64,000 bases of DNA, from NCBI GenBank assembly GCA_965262455.1, contig CBDHFH010000008.1, positions 1,054,001 to 1,118,000 on the forward strand, given 5' to 3'. The first letter of the stretch is position 1; each line of letters begins with the position of its first letter. A model generated the notes under the pieces. The model searched no databases, was not told the DNA's origin, and was given only the letters and a program-made list of their open reading frames with translations. Origin of the DNA: UBA1858 sp965262455. GTDB taxonomy: Bacteria > Pseudomonadota > Gammaproteobacteria > UBA4575. Both the position numbers and the translations under genes were made by a program. Positions 24,696 to 33,421 of the stretch are shown here, piece by piece.

Positions 24696-25072
24696 TTCTA
24701 AATCTCCAATAATTTTTAATCTTGCATATGCTTCTGTTAGCTAGTGGCACTAACGAATATATGTATCCTATAAAACAGTAAATTATTTTATGTGTTTGAC
24801 CCAGTGCTTTGCCCCATTCCATTATTCAGCCCCCAAATAAATGCACTAGGATGCCCAAAAAAGGGTCGGTATATTAGCAAATACTTTTAAACGAGTCTCG
24901 TCATATCTAGCTAATTTTTGTGGAAATTGTCTTATTTAGTTAACTGTCGCTTGCTAGAAATTATTGACGCCCCTATCATTGCCCGTCACACGCAATGACC
25001 AGTTAGTGATCCTGATCCTATCAAATCATTAAAATTCGAAATATATTCAATAAATACAGAGGCTTATGAGAT
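24696..25072. promoter_or_regulatory. Divergent promoter region between aceA and rraA
   Basis: About 375 nt without a coding frame. It should contain the promoters of aceA (minus) and rraA (plus). I see no clear repeat or structured RNA in it. Confidence 0.4.
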
Positions 25073-25561
25073 ATGTTTAAGACAGCAGATTTATGTGATG
25101 ATCACTCTGAAAATCTCGCCATTGCGCAACCAATTTTCAGGGATTATGGGAAAAATATTGCTTTTAGCGGCAAAATATCCACGGTTAAATGCTTCGAAGA
25201 CAACTCATTAGCAAGAAAACAACTGGAACAACCCGGTGACAACCGAGTCCTTGTTGTGGATGGCGGCGGCTCTACGCGTTGCGCCATGGTGGGTGACGTG
25301 CTCGCCAAAATGGGTGCCGATAACGGCTGGAGTGGGATCATTGTGTATGGATGTATTCGTGACTCTGGTGTCATTGCAACAATTGATATCGGTGTAAAAG
25401 CAATTGCCACGATGCCAATAAAAAGTGTCAAAAAAGGTGAAGGCGAATGTGATATTCGCGTGCATTTTGCGGATGTTGATTTTATTCCCGGCCACTATGT
25501 GTACGCTGATGAAGATGGCATTATTTTATCAGCTTCAGCATTGGTTGATGGTCAATACTAG
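25073..25561 (+). CDS. rraA: RraA family protein (ribonuclease E inhibitor-like)
   Basis: A 162-residue protein matching RraA along its length: TADLCDDHSE, VLVVDGGGSTRCAMVGDVLA, GWSGIIVYGCIRDSGVI, HFADVDFIPGHYVYADEDGI. In E. coli RraA binds RNase E and lowers RNA decay. The fold is shared with HMG/CHA aldolases, so a metabolic role is possible where the genomic context differs. A metallo-hydrolase gene follows after 12 nt. Confidence 0.9.
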   Translation: MFKTADLCDDHSENLAIAQPIFRDYGKNIAFSGKISTVKCFEDNSLARKQLEQPGDNRVLVVDGGGSTRCAMVGDVLAKMGADNGWSGIIVYGCIRDSGVIATIDIGVKAIATMPIKSVKKGEGECDIRVHFADVDFIPGHYVYADEDGIILSASALVDGQY

Positions 25562-25573
25562 TTAGCTAAATTT

Positions 25574-26524
25574 ATGAGTCTTCATGCCGACGCATTGGCA
25601 TTCGATATCTTTTGTATCGATATTGATTACATTCGACCACGTTTAGCTTGCAGCTATTTAATAGTGCATGCGGGCAAGGCCGCTTTTATCGATTGCGGTA
25701 CTAGTCTTTCTTCTCCACGTATGTTGTCAGTGTTGAACGATCTTGATTTAAGTGTCAACGACGTTGAGTATGTTATTCCCACACATATTCACTTAGATCA
25801 TGCTGGTGGTGCAGGCAAACTAATGCACGCTTTGCCAAACGCCAAACTACTAGTTCACCCATGTGGCGCACGACATATGATTGACCCTCAACGACTCATT
25901 GATAGCGCTAGCGAAGTGTATGGCAAAGAAAAATTTGATTCCCTATACGGAGAGATTATTCCCATTGATGAAGCGCGAGTTGAGCATATGAATGATGGTG
26001 ATGCAATCAATCTTAATGGCCGCCATTTGTTGATTGCTGACACGCCTGGGCATGCACGTCATCATGTTTGTCTGTTTGACGTCATAAGTCGAGGCTGGTT
26101 TACTGGCGATACATTTGGCCTATCATATCCTGACATATCCATCTCTGACGGCCCCTATTTGCTGCCAACAACGACACCCGTGCAATTCGAGCCCGAGGCA
26201 TGGACGCATTCCATAGACAAGTTAATAAATAATGATCCACAGCGTATGTATTTAACTCACTTTGGTGCGATTGAAAGTGTTGCTCAACTTGCACAAAAAC
26301 TAAAACGGGATATTAACCACTATGTTGAAATTGCAGTTAGTGTGCAATCGCAGCATGAACGCTTACAACAACTCAATAAAAAAATCACTGAATACACTAT
26401 CAATGACTTGGTAAGTTTGGGCTGTAATCAAAATCACGATCAGTTAGTAGAACTACTTAAGACTGATATAGAACTCAATGCACAGGGCCTCGACGTATGG
26501 CTAAGTCGGCGCGAAAAACACTAG
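25574..26524 (+). CDS. Metallo-beta-lactamase fold hydrolase
   Basis: A 316-residue cytoplasmic MBL-fold protein. The metal-binding motif is HIHLDHAGG (about residues 72-80), with later ligands in ADTPGHARHH, TGDTF and YLTHFGA. The C-terminal third is helical and may cap the active site. The closest general type is the glyoxalase II-like or flavin-independent hydrolase group. Substrate unknown. It is in one unit with rraA (12 nt apart) and is followed by an MMPL exporter after about 105 nt. Confidence 0.85.
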   Translation: MSLHADALAFDIFCIDIDYIRPRLACSYLIVHAGKAAFIDCGTSLSSPRMLSVLNDLDLSVNDVEYVIPTHIHLDHAGGAGKLMHALPNAKLLVHPCGARHMIDPQRLIDSASEVYGKEKFDSLYGEIIPIDEARVEHMNDGDAINLNGRHLLIADTPGHARHHVCLFDVISRGWFTGDTFGLSYPDISISDGPYLLPTTTPVQFEPEAWTHSIDKLINNDPQRMYLTHFGAIESVAQLAQKLKRDINHYVEIAVSVQSQHERLQQLNKKITEYTINDLVSLGCNQNHDQLVELLKTDIELNAQGLDVWLSRREKH

Positions 26525-26631
26525 CATTTTATTGCAACCATGAATCACACATAGCTGAATGATGCCTAATTAGGTATAATTACCAAAATAATTATTATAA
26601 TCACCCACCCCATTTAGACCTAGTCTGCACC

Positions 26632-29094
26632 ATGCTGTTAAACATCTTACTCAGAAAACCGATCGTCTCATTAGTGTTGATTTTAGCAGTTGTTGCAGGG
26701 CTCTCTATCAATATACAAAAAATTAATATTGACGCATCTCCAGACTCACTGTTACTTGAAAGTGATCCAGACTTAGAGTTTTATCGTGAGGTGCATCGTG
26801 AATATGGCTCTGATGAATATATTATTGTTGGTTATCAGCCCAATGACGATCTTTATGATGCACAAACCATAGCGTTCATTCAACAACTCACTAATGAGTT
26901 ATCGTCTGCACAAGGGGTATCAGGTGTTAACAGCATTACTAATGTCCCATTACTCCAACAACCGCGCAGCCAAGGTGACGATGGCGTCAGCACGTTCCGT
27001 AATTTGACACATCCAGATGTTGACATTTCAAGTGCGCAAAAAGAGTTTTCAATCAGTCCAATTTATTCATCAAATCTAGTTAGCTTAGATGCCAAATCAA
27101 CTGCCATTAAAGTCGATATACAAAAAAATCAACTGCTCGTTAAACTTATACAGGATAAATACCTCATACTTGATAAGCTTGAGATTGATGTCGACAACGC
27201 ATCTCTATTAAAACAACTGGAGGACATTAATAACAACATTCCGATTCAGAGAGCTATAATTAACGAACGCTATAAACTCGCACTTGATGATATACGCGCT
27301 ATTCTCATTAACTATACCGATAAAGGCAATTTCTACCTCGCTGGTGCACCTTTAATAGCAAATGACATAAAGTTATTTATCCATAATGACATTCGTGTAT
27401 TCGGTGCAAGCATGATTGCTATTATGGTATTAGTGTTGTTATTGTTTTTCCGCCGTATTTCATGGGTAATACTTTCATTAGTATGTGCCGTACTTAATGT
27501 TGTATTAGTGTCAGGTTTAATCGGTTTATTTGGCTTGCAGCTAACGATTATTTCATCAAACTTTGTTGCATTATTGATAATATTCTCTATAACTCTATCT
27601 ATCCATGTCATAATTCGCTACCAAGAAGTTGCCAATAAAAATCCGGACGATAAAGAAAACAACTTGCGACTGGCGGTCAAGCAAATAGCCACTCCTTGTA
27701 TTTACATGGTTGCCACGTCAGCTATAGCTTTTATTTCATTAATAGTTAGCGATATTCAACCCGTCATCTATTTTGGCCTAATCATGGTAATGGGATTGAT
27801 TTGCGCTTTCCTGTTAACTTTTTCTGTCCTACCGATACTTATTCACTTATTCAAACCTATCGTCCCTACATCAAACAATGCATCATCAAGCATGATGAGC
27901 AACATCCTAGAAAAATTAACTCTTAACAAATCCTTAGCTAGTTTAGTTGTATTGAGCCTGATCGGCGTCAGTGCCTACGGCATCACACAAATTACAGTTG
28001 AAAATAGATTTATTGACTATTTCAAGGCAAATACTGAAATACATAAAGGCTTAATATTTGTCGATCAAGAGTTGGGGGGCACAGTACCACTGGAATTATT
28101 ACTTGAAGCGCCCGCAATCAGTGATAACGAATCTGAAGAGGATTATGAGGAAGACGATGAGTTTCTTGATTATTTAGAAGAGGAAGAAGATAGCTTCGTC
28201 CAGCAAAGTTATTGGTATAACCGCCGCGGTATTAAAAAAGTTCAAGCTATTCATGAATATTTGGAAAGCCTGGATCAAGTAGGCAAAGTACTTTCTATAT
28301 CAAGTACCGAAAAAGTATTCAGACAACTGGCTAAAGGAGAAGAGTTAGAGGATTTCCTACTTGCATTAGTGTACAAAAAAATTCCCACTGATATTAAATC
28401 AGTACTGATTAATCCTTACATTTCAACCGAAGGTGATCAAGCAAGAATTGTCGCTAGAATAAAAGATTCTGACCATACTTTAATTCGTAATGATTTACTG
28501 AATAAAATTGAAAACGACATTAATAGTGATTTGCTTGCGCATGGTGAATCTATTAGATTAAGTGGAATTAGTGTTTTGTATAACAATGTATTACAAAGCC
28601 TATATAAGTCACAAATACTTACGCTGGGGACTGTATTTGTATGCATCTTTATTATGCTACTAATACTATTTCGTAACCCATTACTCGCTATTATCGGCAC
28701 AGCACCTAATTTATTCACCGCAATACTGATCATAGGCACAATGGGTATTATGCATATTCCACTAGATATTATGACGATTACTATCGCAGCAATTACAATA
28801 GGCATCGGTGTGGATTACGCTATTCACTATATACATCGCTTCAAAAAAGAAATAAATTTAGGCTCCAGTAACCAACAGGCAATTAAGACAGTACAGTTAA
28901 CTGTTGGCAGAGCTCTTTACTATACATCAATCACTATTACACTTGGATTTATTATACTGATTACTTCAAGCTTTAAACCATCCATATATTTTGGATTACT
29001 GACGAGTATTGCAATGATCGTTTCATTACTTGCAACGTTTACCATCATTCCAATACTTATCAATTGGTGGAAACCAATCCGATCTAATCACTAA
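26632..29094 (+). CDS. MMPL/RND family membrane exporter
   Basis: An 820-residue inner-membrane protein of the MMPL branch of the RND superfamily. It has one N-terminal helix, a first periplasmic domain (about 30-240), a block of helices (about 250-410), another helix near 435, a second periplasmic domain, and a final helix block (about 660-815) containing ITIGIGVDYAIHYIHRFKKE. The second periplasmic domain has an extreme acidic stretch (ESEEDYEEDDEFLDYLEEEE near residue 505). Members export lipids or hydrophobic compounds using the proton gradient. Cargo unknown; no partner membrane-fusion protein is encoded next to it. Confidence 0.85.
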   Translation: MLLNILLRKPIVSLVLILAVVAGLSINIQKINIDASPDSLLLESDPDLEFYREVHREYGSDEYIIVGYQPNDDLYDAQTIAFIQQLTNELSSAQGVSGVNSITNVPLLQQPRSQGDDGVSTFRNLTHPDVDISSAQKEFSISPIYSSNLVSLDAKSTAIKVDIQKNQLLVKLIQDKYLILDKLEIDVDNASLLKQLEDINNNIPIQRAIINERYKLALDDIRAILINYTDKGNFYLAGAPLIANDIKLFIHNDIRVFGASMIAIMVLVLLLFFRRISWVILSLVCAVLNVVLVSGLIGLFGLQLTIISSNFVALLIIFSITLSIHVIIRYQEVANKNPDDKENNLRLAVKQIATPCIYMVATSAIAFISLIVSDIQPVIYFGLIMVMGLICAFLLTFSVLPILIHLFKPIVPTSNNASSSMMSNILEKLTLNKSLASLVVLSLIGVSAYGITQITVENRFIDYFKANTEIHKGLIFVDQELGGTVPLELLLEAPAISDNESEEDYEEDDEFLDYLEEEEDSFVQQSYWYNRRGIKKVQAIHEYLESLDQVGKVLSISSTEKVFRQLAKGEELEDFLLALVYKKIPTDIKSVLINPYISTEGDQARIVARIKDSDHTLIRNDLLNKIENDINSDLLAHGESIRLSGISVLYNNVLQSLYKSQILTLGTVFVCIFIMLLILFRNPLLAIIGTAPNLFTAILIIGTMGIMHIPLDIMTITIAAITIGIGVDYAIHYIHRFKKEINLGSSNQQAIKTVQLTVGRALYYTSITITLGFIILITSSFKPSIYFGLLTSIAMIVSLLATFTIIPILINWWKPIRSNH

Positions 29095-29100
29095 ACATAG

Positions 29101-29469
29101 TCATTCACAAGCATGTTCGCGTTGTAGAATTTCTACTAATACGTAGCTAGCACTGTTTTCCGCAGCAGCCTTATCTATCTCTACTTTCTTTATTAACTGG
29201 TCAACTATATTATCTAAATTTAAATGCTCACGTTGACATAAACGTCCTGATAGATCCATTAGTTCAATAGTTGCAGCAACATAGCCTGAACAGATACCGG
29301 CTTCTAATGATCCTGCTGAACCATCCAGACGACTATACTTAATATAGTCAGCGCAATAATTTGCAAGTGTTTGAGATTGATAAAATGAAGCCTGTAAAGA
29401 ATTTACATTTATAAAGCATATGCAGGCATAAATTACTTGCTTACATAGTATTGAAAAATAACGTTTCAC
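29101..29469 (-). CDS. Rap1a/Tai-like exported protein
   Basis: About 122 residues with signal peptide (MKRYFSILCKQVIYACICFI, ending SLQA). The mature part has the Rap1a pattern: LANYCADYIKY, then CSGYVAATIELMDLSGRLC and a helical end with Cys near the C-terminus. Rap1a/Tai proteins are periplasmic immunity proteins against type VI amidase effectors, but no effector or secretion gene is nearby, so immunity is not shown. The GTG at 29469 has GGTG six nt upstream; another GTG at 29484 would add five residues. It follows the DUF6174-like gene on the same strand. Confidence 0.65.
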   Translation of the reverse strand: MKRYFSILCKQVIYACICFINVNSLQASFYQSQTLANYCADYIKYSRLDGSAGSLEAGICSGYVAATIELMDLSGRLCQREHLNLDNIVDQLIKKVEIDKAAAENSASYVLVEILQREHACE

Positions 29470-29539
29470 TTTGTCACCGATCACTCTAATTATAGATTGA
29501 TAACACTATCAGAATATTTTCTTGACTAAAACAATTTAA

Positions 29540-29986
29540 CTAAAGAATATTTAAGTCGCTGAGTATGACTGTATATTCATCATCAGCACGCATTTTATGT
29601 TGGTCGATATAGATACTAGATGGCAATATTGAGTCTTTATCAAACTTGATATCGAATTCTCCATGCTCAGAGTCAATTGACTTAAGCGAAAACTCATACC
29701 ACTGTGAAATAGTAAGCTGCTGGTCAAACACTTCGTGGATTACATTCTGTCCTGATGCAACTTCAACAACTTCAGATACTTTACTATTAACAACAGTAAC
29801 ACGTAATTTTTTTGTGTATTCAGGTGCACAAAAACATTGTTTTTGAATAACATAACTATAACTCTGACTATTGTTGTTCTGCCATTGTTGAAATTTTTCT
29901 TGCACATACTCATTAGATACTGACTCACAGGCATCAACAGAGGAAAGGAATATTAGAATGGCGCTTAATACTGATCGAACAGGCAT
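29540..29986 (-). CDS. DUF6174-like exported protein
   Basis: A 148-residue protein with N-terminal signal peptide (MPVRSVLSAILIFLSSVDA). The core has the spacing Y-S-Y-V-I-Q-K-Q-C-F-C, then V-T-V-V-N-S-K-V near residue 62 and a C-terminal IDQHKMRADDEYTVILSD, as in the DUF6174 family of exported proteins with a CxC motif. Function unknown. It starts 5 nt after the stop of the metalloprotease gene, so it is co-transcribed with it and might be a folding partner or inhibitor. Confidence 0.65.
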   Translation of the reverse strand: MPVRSVLSAILIFLSSVDACESVSNEYVQEKFQQWQNNNSQSYSYVIQKQCFCAPEYTKKLRVTVVNSKVSEVVEVASGQNVIHEVFDQQLTISQWYEFSLKSIDSEHGEFDIKFDKDSILPSSIYIDQHKMRADDEYTVILSDLNIL

Positions 29987-29991
29987 TACGG

Positions 29992-31737
29992 TTAATTATG
30001 CCGTCTTGTCGTCGCTTGTCTCAACAAAGAAGCCATGAGTAAGATAATCAGACCAAAACCAAGACTACCTGCGCCACCCCCCTCTTCTTCGGCAACCGTA
30101 TTACTCACAGGCGTATTAGTCGGTGTTGATGGTGTAGTTGCCACACTACTCTCCACCATGCCATTTTCTACAATGAATAAGCTAATTTCAGTGTTATTTA
30201 GACTATTTACTTCTTGCACATCAGCTGTTTGCTCGCTTGCTGTTTGCGATAATGTCACAGAAGAAGAAACTGGATCATTAACGCGTACATTAGCTAATAC
30301 TTTAAATGAAGCAGGAGGATTGTTAACGGTACATGTATAGCTTGCACCACCTGCTGCAACGACACAGGCGTTACCATTTGCAGTGACGCTGACAAATAGG
30401 CCTTCCGCAAGATTAATAGATCCACTTAAACCAATCTGATCTACGTTAATAAATCCATTTTCAACATTGACAGTATACGAAGAGATAAATTCGGCATTAA
30501 TATCTAACAAGCCACTATTGCCTGAGTCTTCATCAATAGCCACATCAGCAGGAAAATCTAAACATAACTCAGGATTAACCAATGCCGATAATGTCATCTC
30601 GATATCAGCTGCTGAACATGTCGAGAAACTAGTTAGCCCTGGGCCGAGTATAGGCGACATAATATAAGTTGAACTAGGACATAACGGATTGCCTGTTGGA
30701 CCATCATGATCTGAGCCTAGATTATGTGCTAACTCATGAGCAACGACTACAGCGGTAAGTGCGATATTATATGAAGCGGGATCACTTAAATTTGAATAGT
30801 AGACACCTGAAGTGCCGGTACTAAACCCATTCGCTTCGCACACACTACCCAGGTAAGCGACACCTAATGTACCACCGGCGAATACACGACCGGTAACCAG
30901 GTGTGTTAAAGCACTATTGTTAGTTATAAAAGGTATTAAAGAATTATTTTTCTTATTCTCAATATCAGTCAACACTACGCCTGCATTAAGCACAGGGCTT
31001 GCAGCCATACTGGTATTAAACAAATCATTACTCAACATTTCGACGGTGATCGCATCAATCGAAATACGCAGGTCATTAATATAGTGTCCATCCACAATAT
31101 TCAAAATCGACATTGCTTGAGCTGCTGACTGTGCGCCAAATACATTTTGGAATTCAAGATCAAAAGCAATCTCTACTTCCGCGATGACACAGATGCCATC
31201 TACTTCATAGCTACAAAACTGTGCAAATGTTGCTTCTGCGATAGCAGGCATTGCGCTACTGCTGATTGCCGACCCCTGCATACTTTTCTTTTTGTTCATA
31301 TGAGAAAGCATGCTATGAGCACCATCACCACTGCCACAGCCGCCCATTAGACCCTCAACTTCCATAACGGGTGTGGATTGCATCATGGCTGATGCACTAG
31401 CGGCACCTTCCACTGAACTGACTTCATGTTCAAACATGTGCATCGCATTATGTATCGATACTACTCCTTGCCATCGATTATTTATTAAAGAGGCTCGTAC
31501 CCAGGTATTTTCTTCGCCACGCACTCTACCTATGTAGTGTTTACCAACCAAGCTTTCATCGATACCTGACACTTTCGACGCAATGTGATTATTTTCAATA
31601 ACGATGACGTCATACTGCAAGCCTTGAATATCAATCGGAAAGGTGATTTCTTGGGAAGCAAATGCAGAAGCATAGAGAAATAAGCAGAGCAATAAAGCGA
31701 GTACACGAGCAATGCACATGGTATTAGTGACCCTCAT
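29992..31737 (-). CDS. Exported M12-type zinc metalloprotease with GlyGly-CTERM tail
   Basis: A 581-residue exported protease: signal peptide (ending YASAFA), an N-terminal prodomain-like part (about 30-160), then a reprolysin-like catalytic domain with HELAHNLGSDHDGP (HExxHxxGxxHD) near residue 337 and a Met-turn-like YIMSP. A beta-rich region follows (about 400-530), and the C-terminus is EEEGGGAGSLGFGL, a hydrophobic helix, then RQATTRRHN. This is a GlyGly-CTERM sorting tail, known to be processed by rhombosortase, and a rhombosortase gene is divergent next door. The protease is probably surface-attached or secreted through type II secretion. Confidence 0.85.
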   Translation of the reverse strand: MRVTNTMCIARVLALLLCLFLYASAFASQEITFPIDIQGLQYDVIVIENNHIASKVSGIDESLVGKHYIGRVRGEENTWVRASLINNRWQGVVSIHNAMHMFEHEVSSVEGAASASAMMQSTPVMEVEGLMGGCGSGDGAHSMLSHMNKKKSMQGSAISSSAMPAIAEATFAQFCSYEVDGICVIAEVEIAFDLEFQNVFGAQSAAQAMSILNIVDGHYINDLRISIDAITVEMLSNDLFNTSMAASPVLNAGVVLTDIENKKNNSLIPFITNNSALTHLVTGRVFAGGTLGVAYLGSVCEANGFSTGTSGVYYSNLSDPASYNIALTAVVVAHELAHNLGSDHDGPTGNPLCPSSTYIMSPILGPGLTSFSTCSAADIEMTLSALVNPELCLDFPADVAIDEDSGNSGLLDINAEFISSYTVNVENGFINVDQIGLSGSINLAEGLFVSVTANGNACVVAAGGASYTCTVNNPPASFKVLANVRVNDPVSSSVTLSQTASEQTADVQEVNSLNNTEISLFIVENGMVESSVATTPSTPTNTPVSNTVAEEEGGGAGSLGFGLIILLMASLLRQATTRRHN

Positions 31738-31915
31738 TGGTGACAGAAATAATTCTGTATTAACTATTTGACGAGGATCTAATTTTTTATGTGATTGTTA
31801 CTTGAAATGGTGACTAACGGTATAAAAACAAAGATTAATAGTCACCTGAAAACGAATAACACGGCCACAATACCAGCTCGAATTTAAGTCTTTTTTATAT
31901 AGCTATTACTTAAAT

Positions 31916-32500
31916 ATGCCGGCACTGATAATAAATAAATATCTAGTTTTCATCTCTTGTCTGTCCGTGATGATAATGTTGATGCCTAGTCATTACCGAG
32001 AACTTTTTTACTTCAATATACAACTTACTTATCAAGGAGATTACTGGCGCTATCTTACAGGACATTTTACGCATTATTCATGGCTACATTGCTTGAGCAA
32101 CCTAGCAGGACTTTATCTTTTGTGTTTAGTTTTCCCAAACAAAGGATATAAATTAAATTGGTTTTCAGCGAGTTTATTTGTGATATTTTCAATTTCACTT
32201 GGCCTATTAGTGACAAGTGAAATCATGAAGTGGTATGTTGGCTATTCTGGCGTCTTAATTGGGTTATTGAGCTATTCTAGTGTGAGGACATTTGCGCAAA
32301 ATGCTTTATTGTCATTTGCATTTTTACTGTTAACTACAACTTACATTGCTGGCCAAACAATATTTGGAGGAGAACTGGTAGATGCTGTGGTTATATCTGG
32401 TGTAAGCGCATCAAGTTACGCACACCTATTTGGACTAATCAGCGGGGTTATATATGGTATTTTTGAGAACTTAAAAGACTACGCATTAAAACATTATTAA
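31916..32500 (+). CDS. rrtA: Rhombosortase (rhomboid-family sorting protease)
   Basis: A 194-residue membrane protein with about six helices. The N-terminal motif WRYLTGHFTHYSWLHCLSNL matches the rhomboid/rhombosortase family. The catalytic Ser is in GYSGVLIGLL (about residue 112) and the catalytic His in SYAHLFGLISG (about residue 170). These intramembrane serine proteases cleave GlyGly-CTERM tails. The neighbouring divergent gene encodes exactly such a substrate. The start codon has a poor ribosome binding site, but the conserved region begins soon after it. Confidence 0.85.
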   Translation: MPALIINKYLVFISCLSVMIMLMPSHYRELFYFNIQLTYQGDYWRYLTGHFTHYSWLHCLSNLAGLYLLCLVFPNKGYKLNWFSASLFVIFSISLGLLVTSEIMKWYVGYSGVLIGLLSYSSVRTFAQNALLSFAFLLLTTTYIAGQTIFGGELVDAVVISGVSASSYAHLFGLISGVIYGIFENLKDYALKHY

Positions 32501-32506
32501 TGTGCA

Positions 32507-33316
32507 TCAAACCATACAAGGTTTTCTTCTGTGATAGTATTTAACATCACTGAAGCTGACATCTTCAGCACCACCACCCATATACATATCTTTGACACTA
32601 TCTGATTCGGACAATTCTTTCGCTGAGCCTTTAAGCACGACTCTTCCGTTTTCTATTATGTAGCCAACTTTTGCATATTTAAGCGCGATATTTGCGTTTT
32701 GCTCAGAGACCAAGAAGCTCACACCATCTTGTTCATTTAATGTTTTTACAATTTCAAAAATCTCTTCGATCAATTGCGGCGCTAACCCCATTGATGGCTC
32801 ATCAAGTAATATTAGATTAGGTCTCGCCATCATTGCTCGACCCATCGCCACCATTTGTTGTTCACCACCAGAACATAAGCCACCTAGGTTTTTGCGGCGC
32901 TCTTTAATACGTGAAAAGCGTTCATAAACATATTCTAAATCCTGCTTAACTGATGCAGAGTCGGCATTGCGTATAAAAGAGCCTGTTAAAAGATTTTCTT
33001 CTACAGTTAAATGCCCAAAGATATGACGGCCTTCTAATACTTGAACAACACCGGCTTTCACCATGTCATACGCTGACAGGCTACTAATATCTGTACCCTT
33101 GTATTCAATTGACCCTTTACTTACTTCACCTCGTTCAGCTTCCAATAATCTTGACACAGCTTTACAGGTTGTTGTCTTACCAGAACCGTTTGCACCTAAC
33201 AGCGAAACAATTTCTCCTTGCTGTACCTCAATCGACACACCGTGCAATGCTGAAATTACACGTGAGTATAGTACTTCAATATTTTTAATCGCTAATATAG
33301 GTGTTTCAACACTCAT
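32507..33316 (-). CDS. livF: Branched-chain-type ABC transporter ATP-binding protein LivF
   Basis: A 269-residue ATPase of the LivF type: Walker A LLGANGSGKTT (about 39-49), signature LCSGGEQQMVAMGRAM, Walker B LILLDEPSMGLAP. It pairs with LivG to energise the LivHM permease. Last gene of the six-gene operon starting at 39546. It follows livK after about 105 nt that contain a short hairpin. The C-terminal extension after VKDMYMGGG is longer than in E. coli LivF (237 aa). Confidence 0.9.
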   Translation of the reverse strand: MSVETPILAIKNIEVLYSRVISALHGVSIEVQQGEIVSLLGANGSGKTTTCKAVSRLLEAERGEVSKGSIEYKGTDISSLSAYDMVKAGVVQVLEGRHIFGHLTVEENLLTGSFIRNADSASVKQDLEYVYERFSRIKERRKNLGGLCSGGEQQMVAMGRAMMARPNLILLDEPSMGLAPQLIEEIFEIVKTLNEQDGVSFLVSEQNANIALKYAKVGYIIENGRVVLKGSAKELSESDSVKDMYMGGGAEDVSFSDVKYYHRRKPCMV

Positions 33317-33352
33317 GTTTTAAACCTTAGTCGTTTCTTTTAATTTAACCTA

Positions 33353-33373
33353 CCGAGGCTAAGGAAACCTCGG
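33353..33373 (-). other. Hairpin between livK and livF
   Basis: CCGAGG and CCTCGG pair around a 9-nt loop. No T-run follows on the minus strand, so it is more likely an mRNA-stabilising 3' structure for the livK segment than a terminator. Confidence 0.45.
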
Positions 33374-33421
33374 CAGGTTGTATTTTACTTCTAGAATCTA
33401 ACTTCGCTATTGTTCTTATTA

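Noticed and set aside
29101..29469. Type VI secretion immunity gene linked to an effector
   Set aside because: The Rap1a-like fold fits, but no amidase effector, Hcp, VgrG or other T6SS gene is present in the window.
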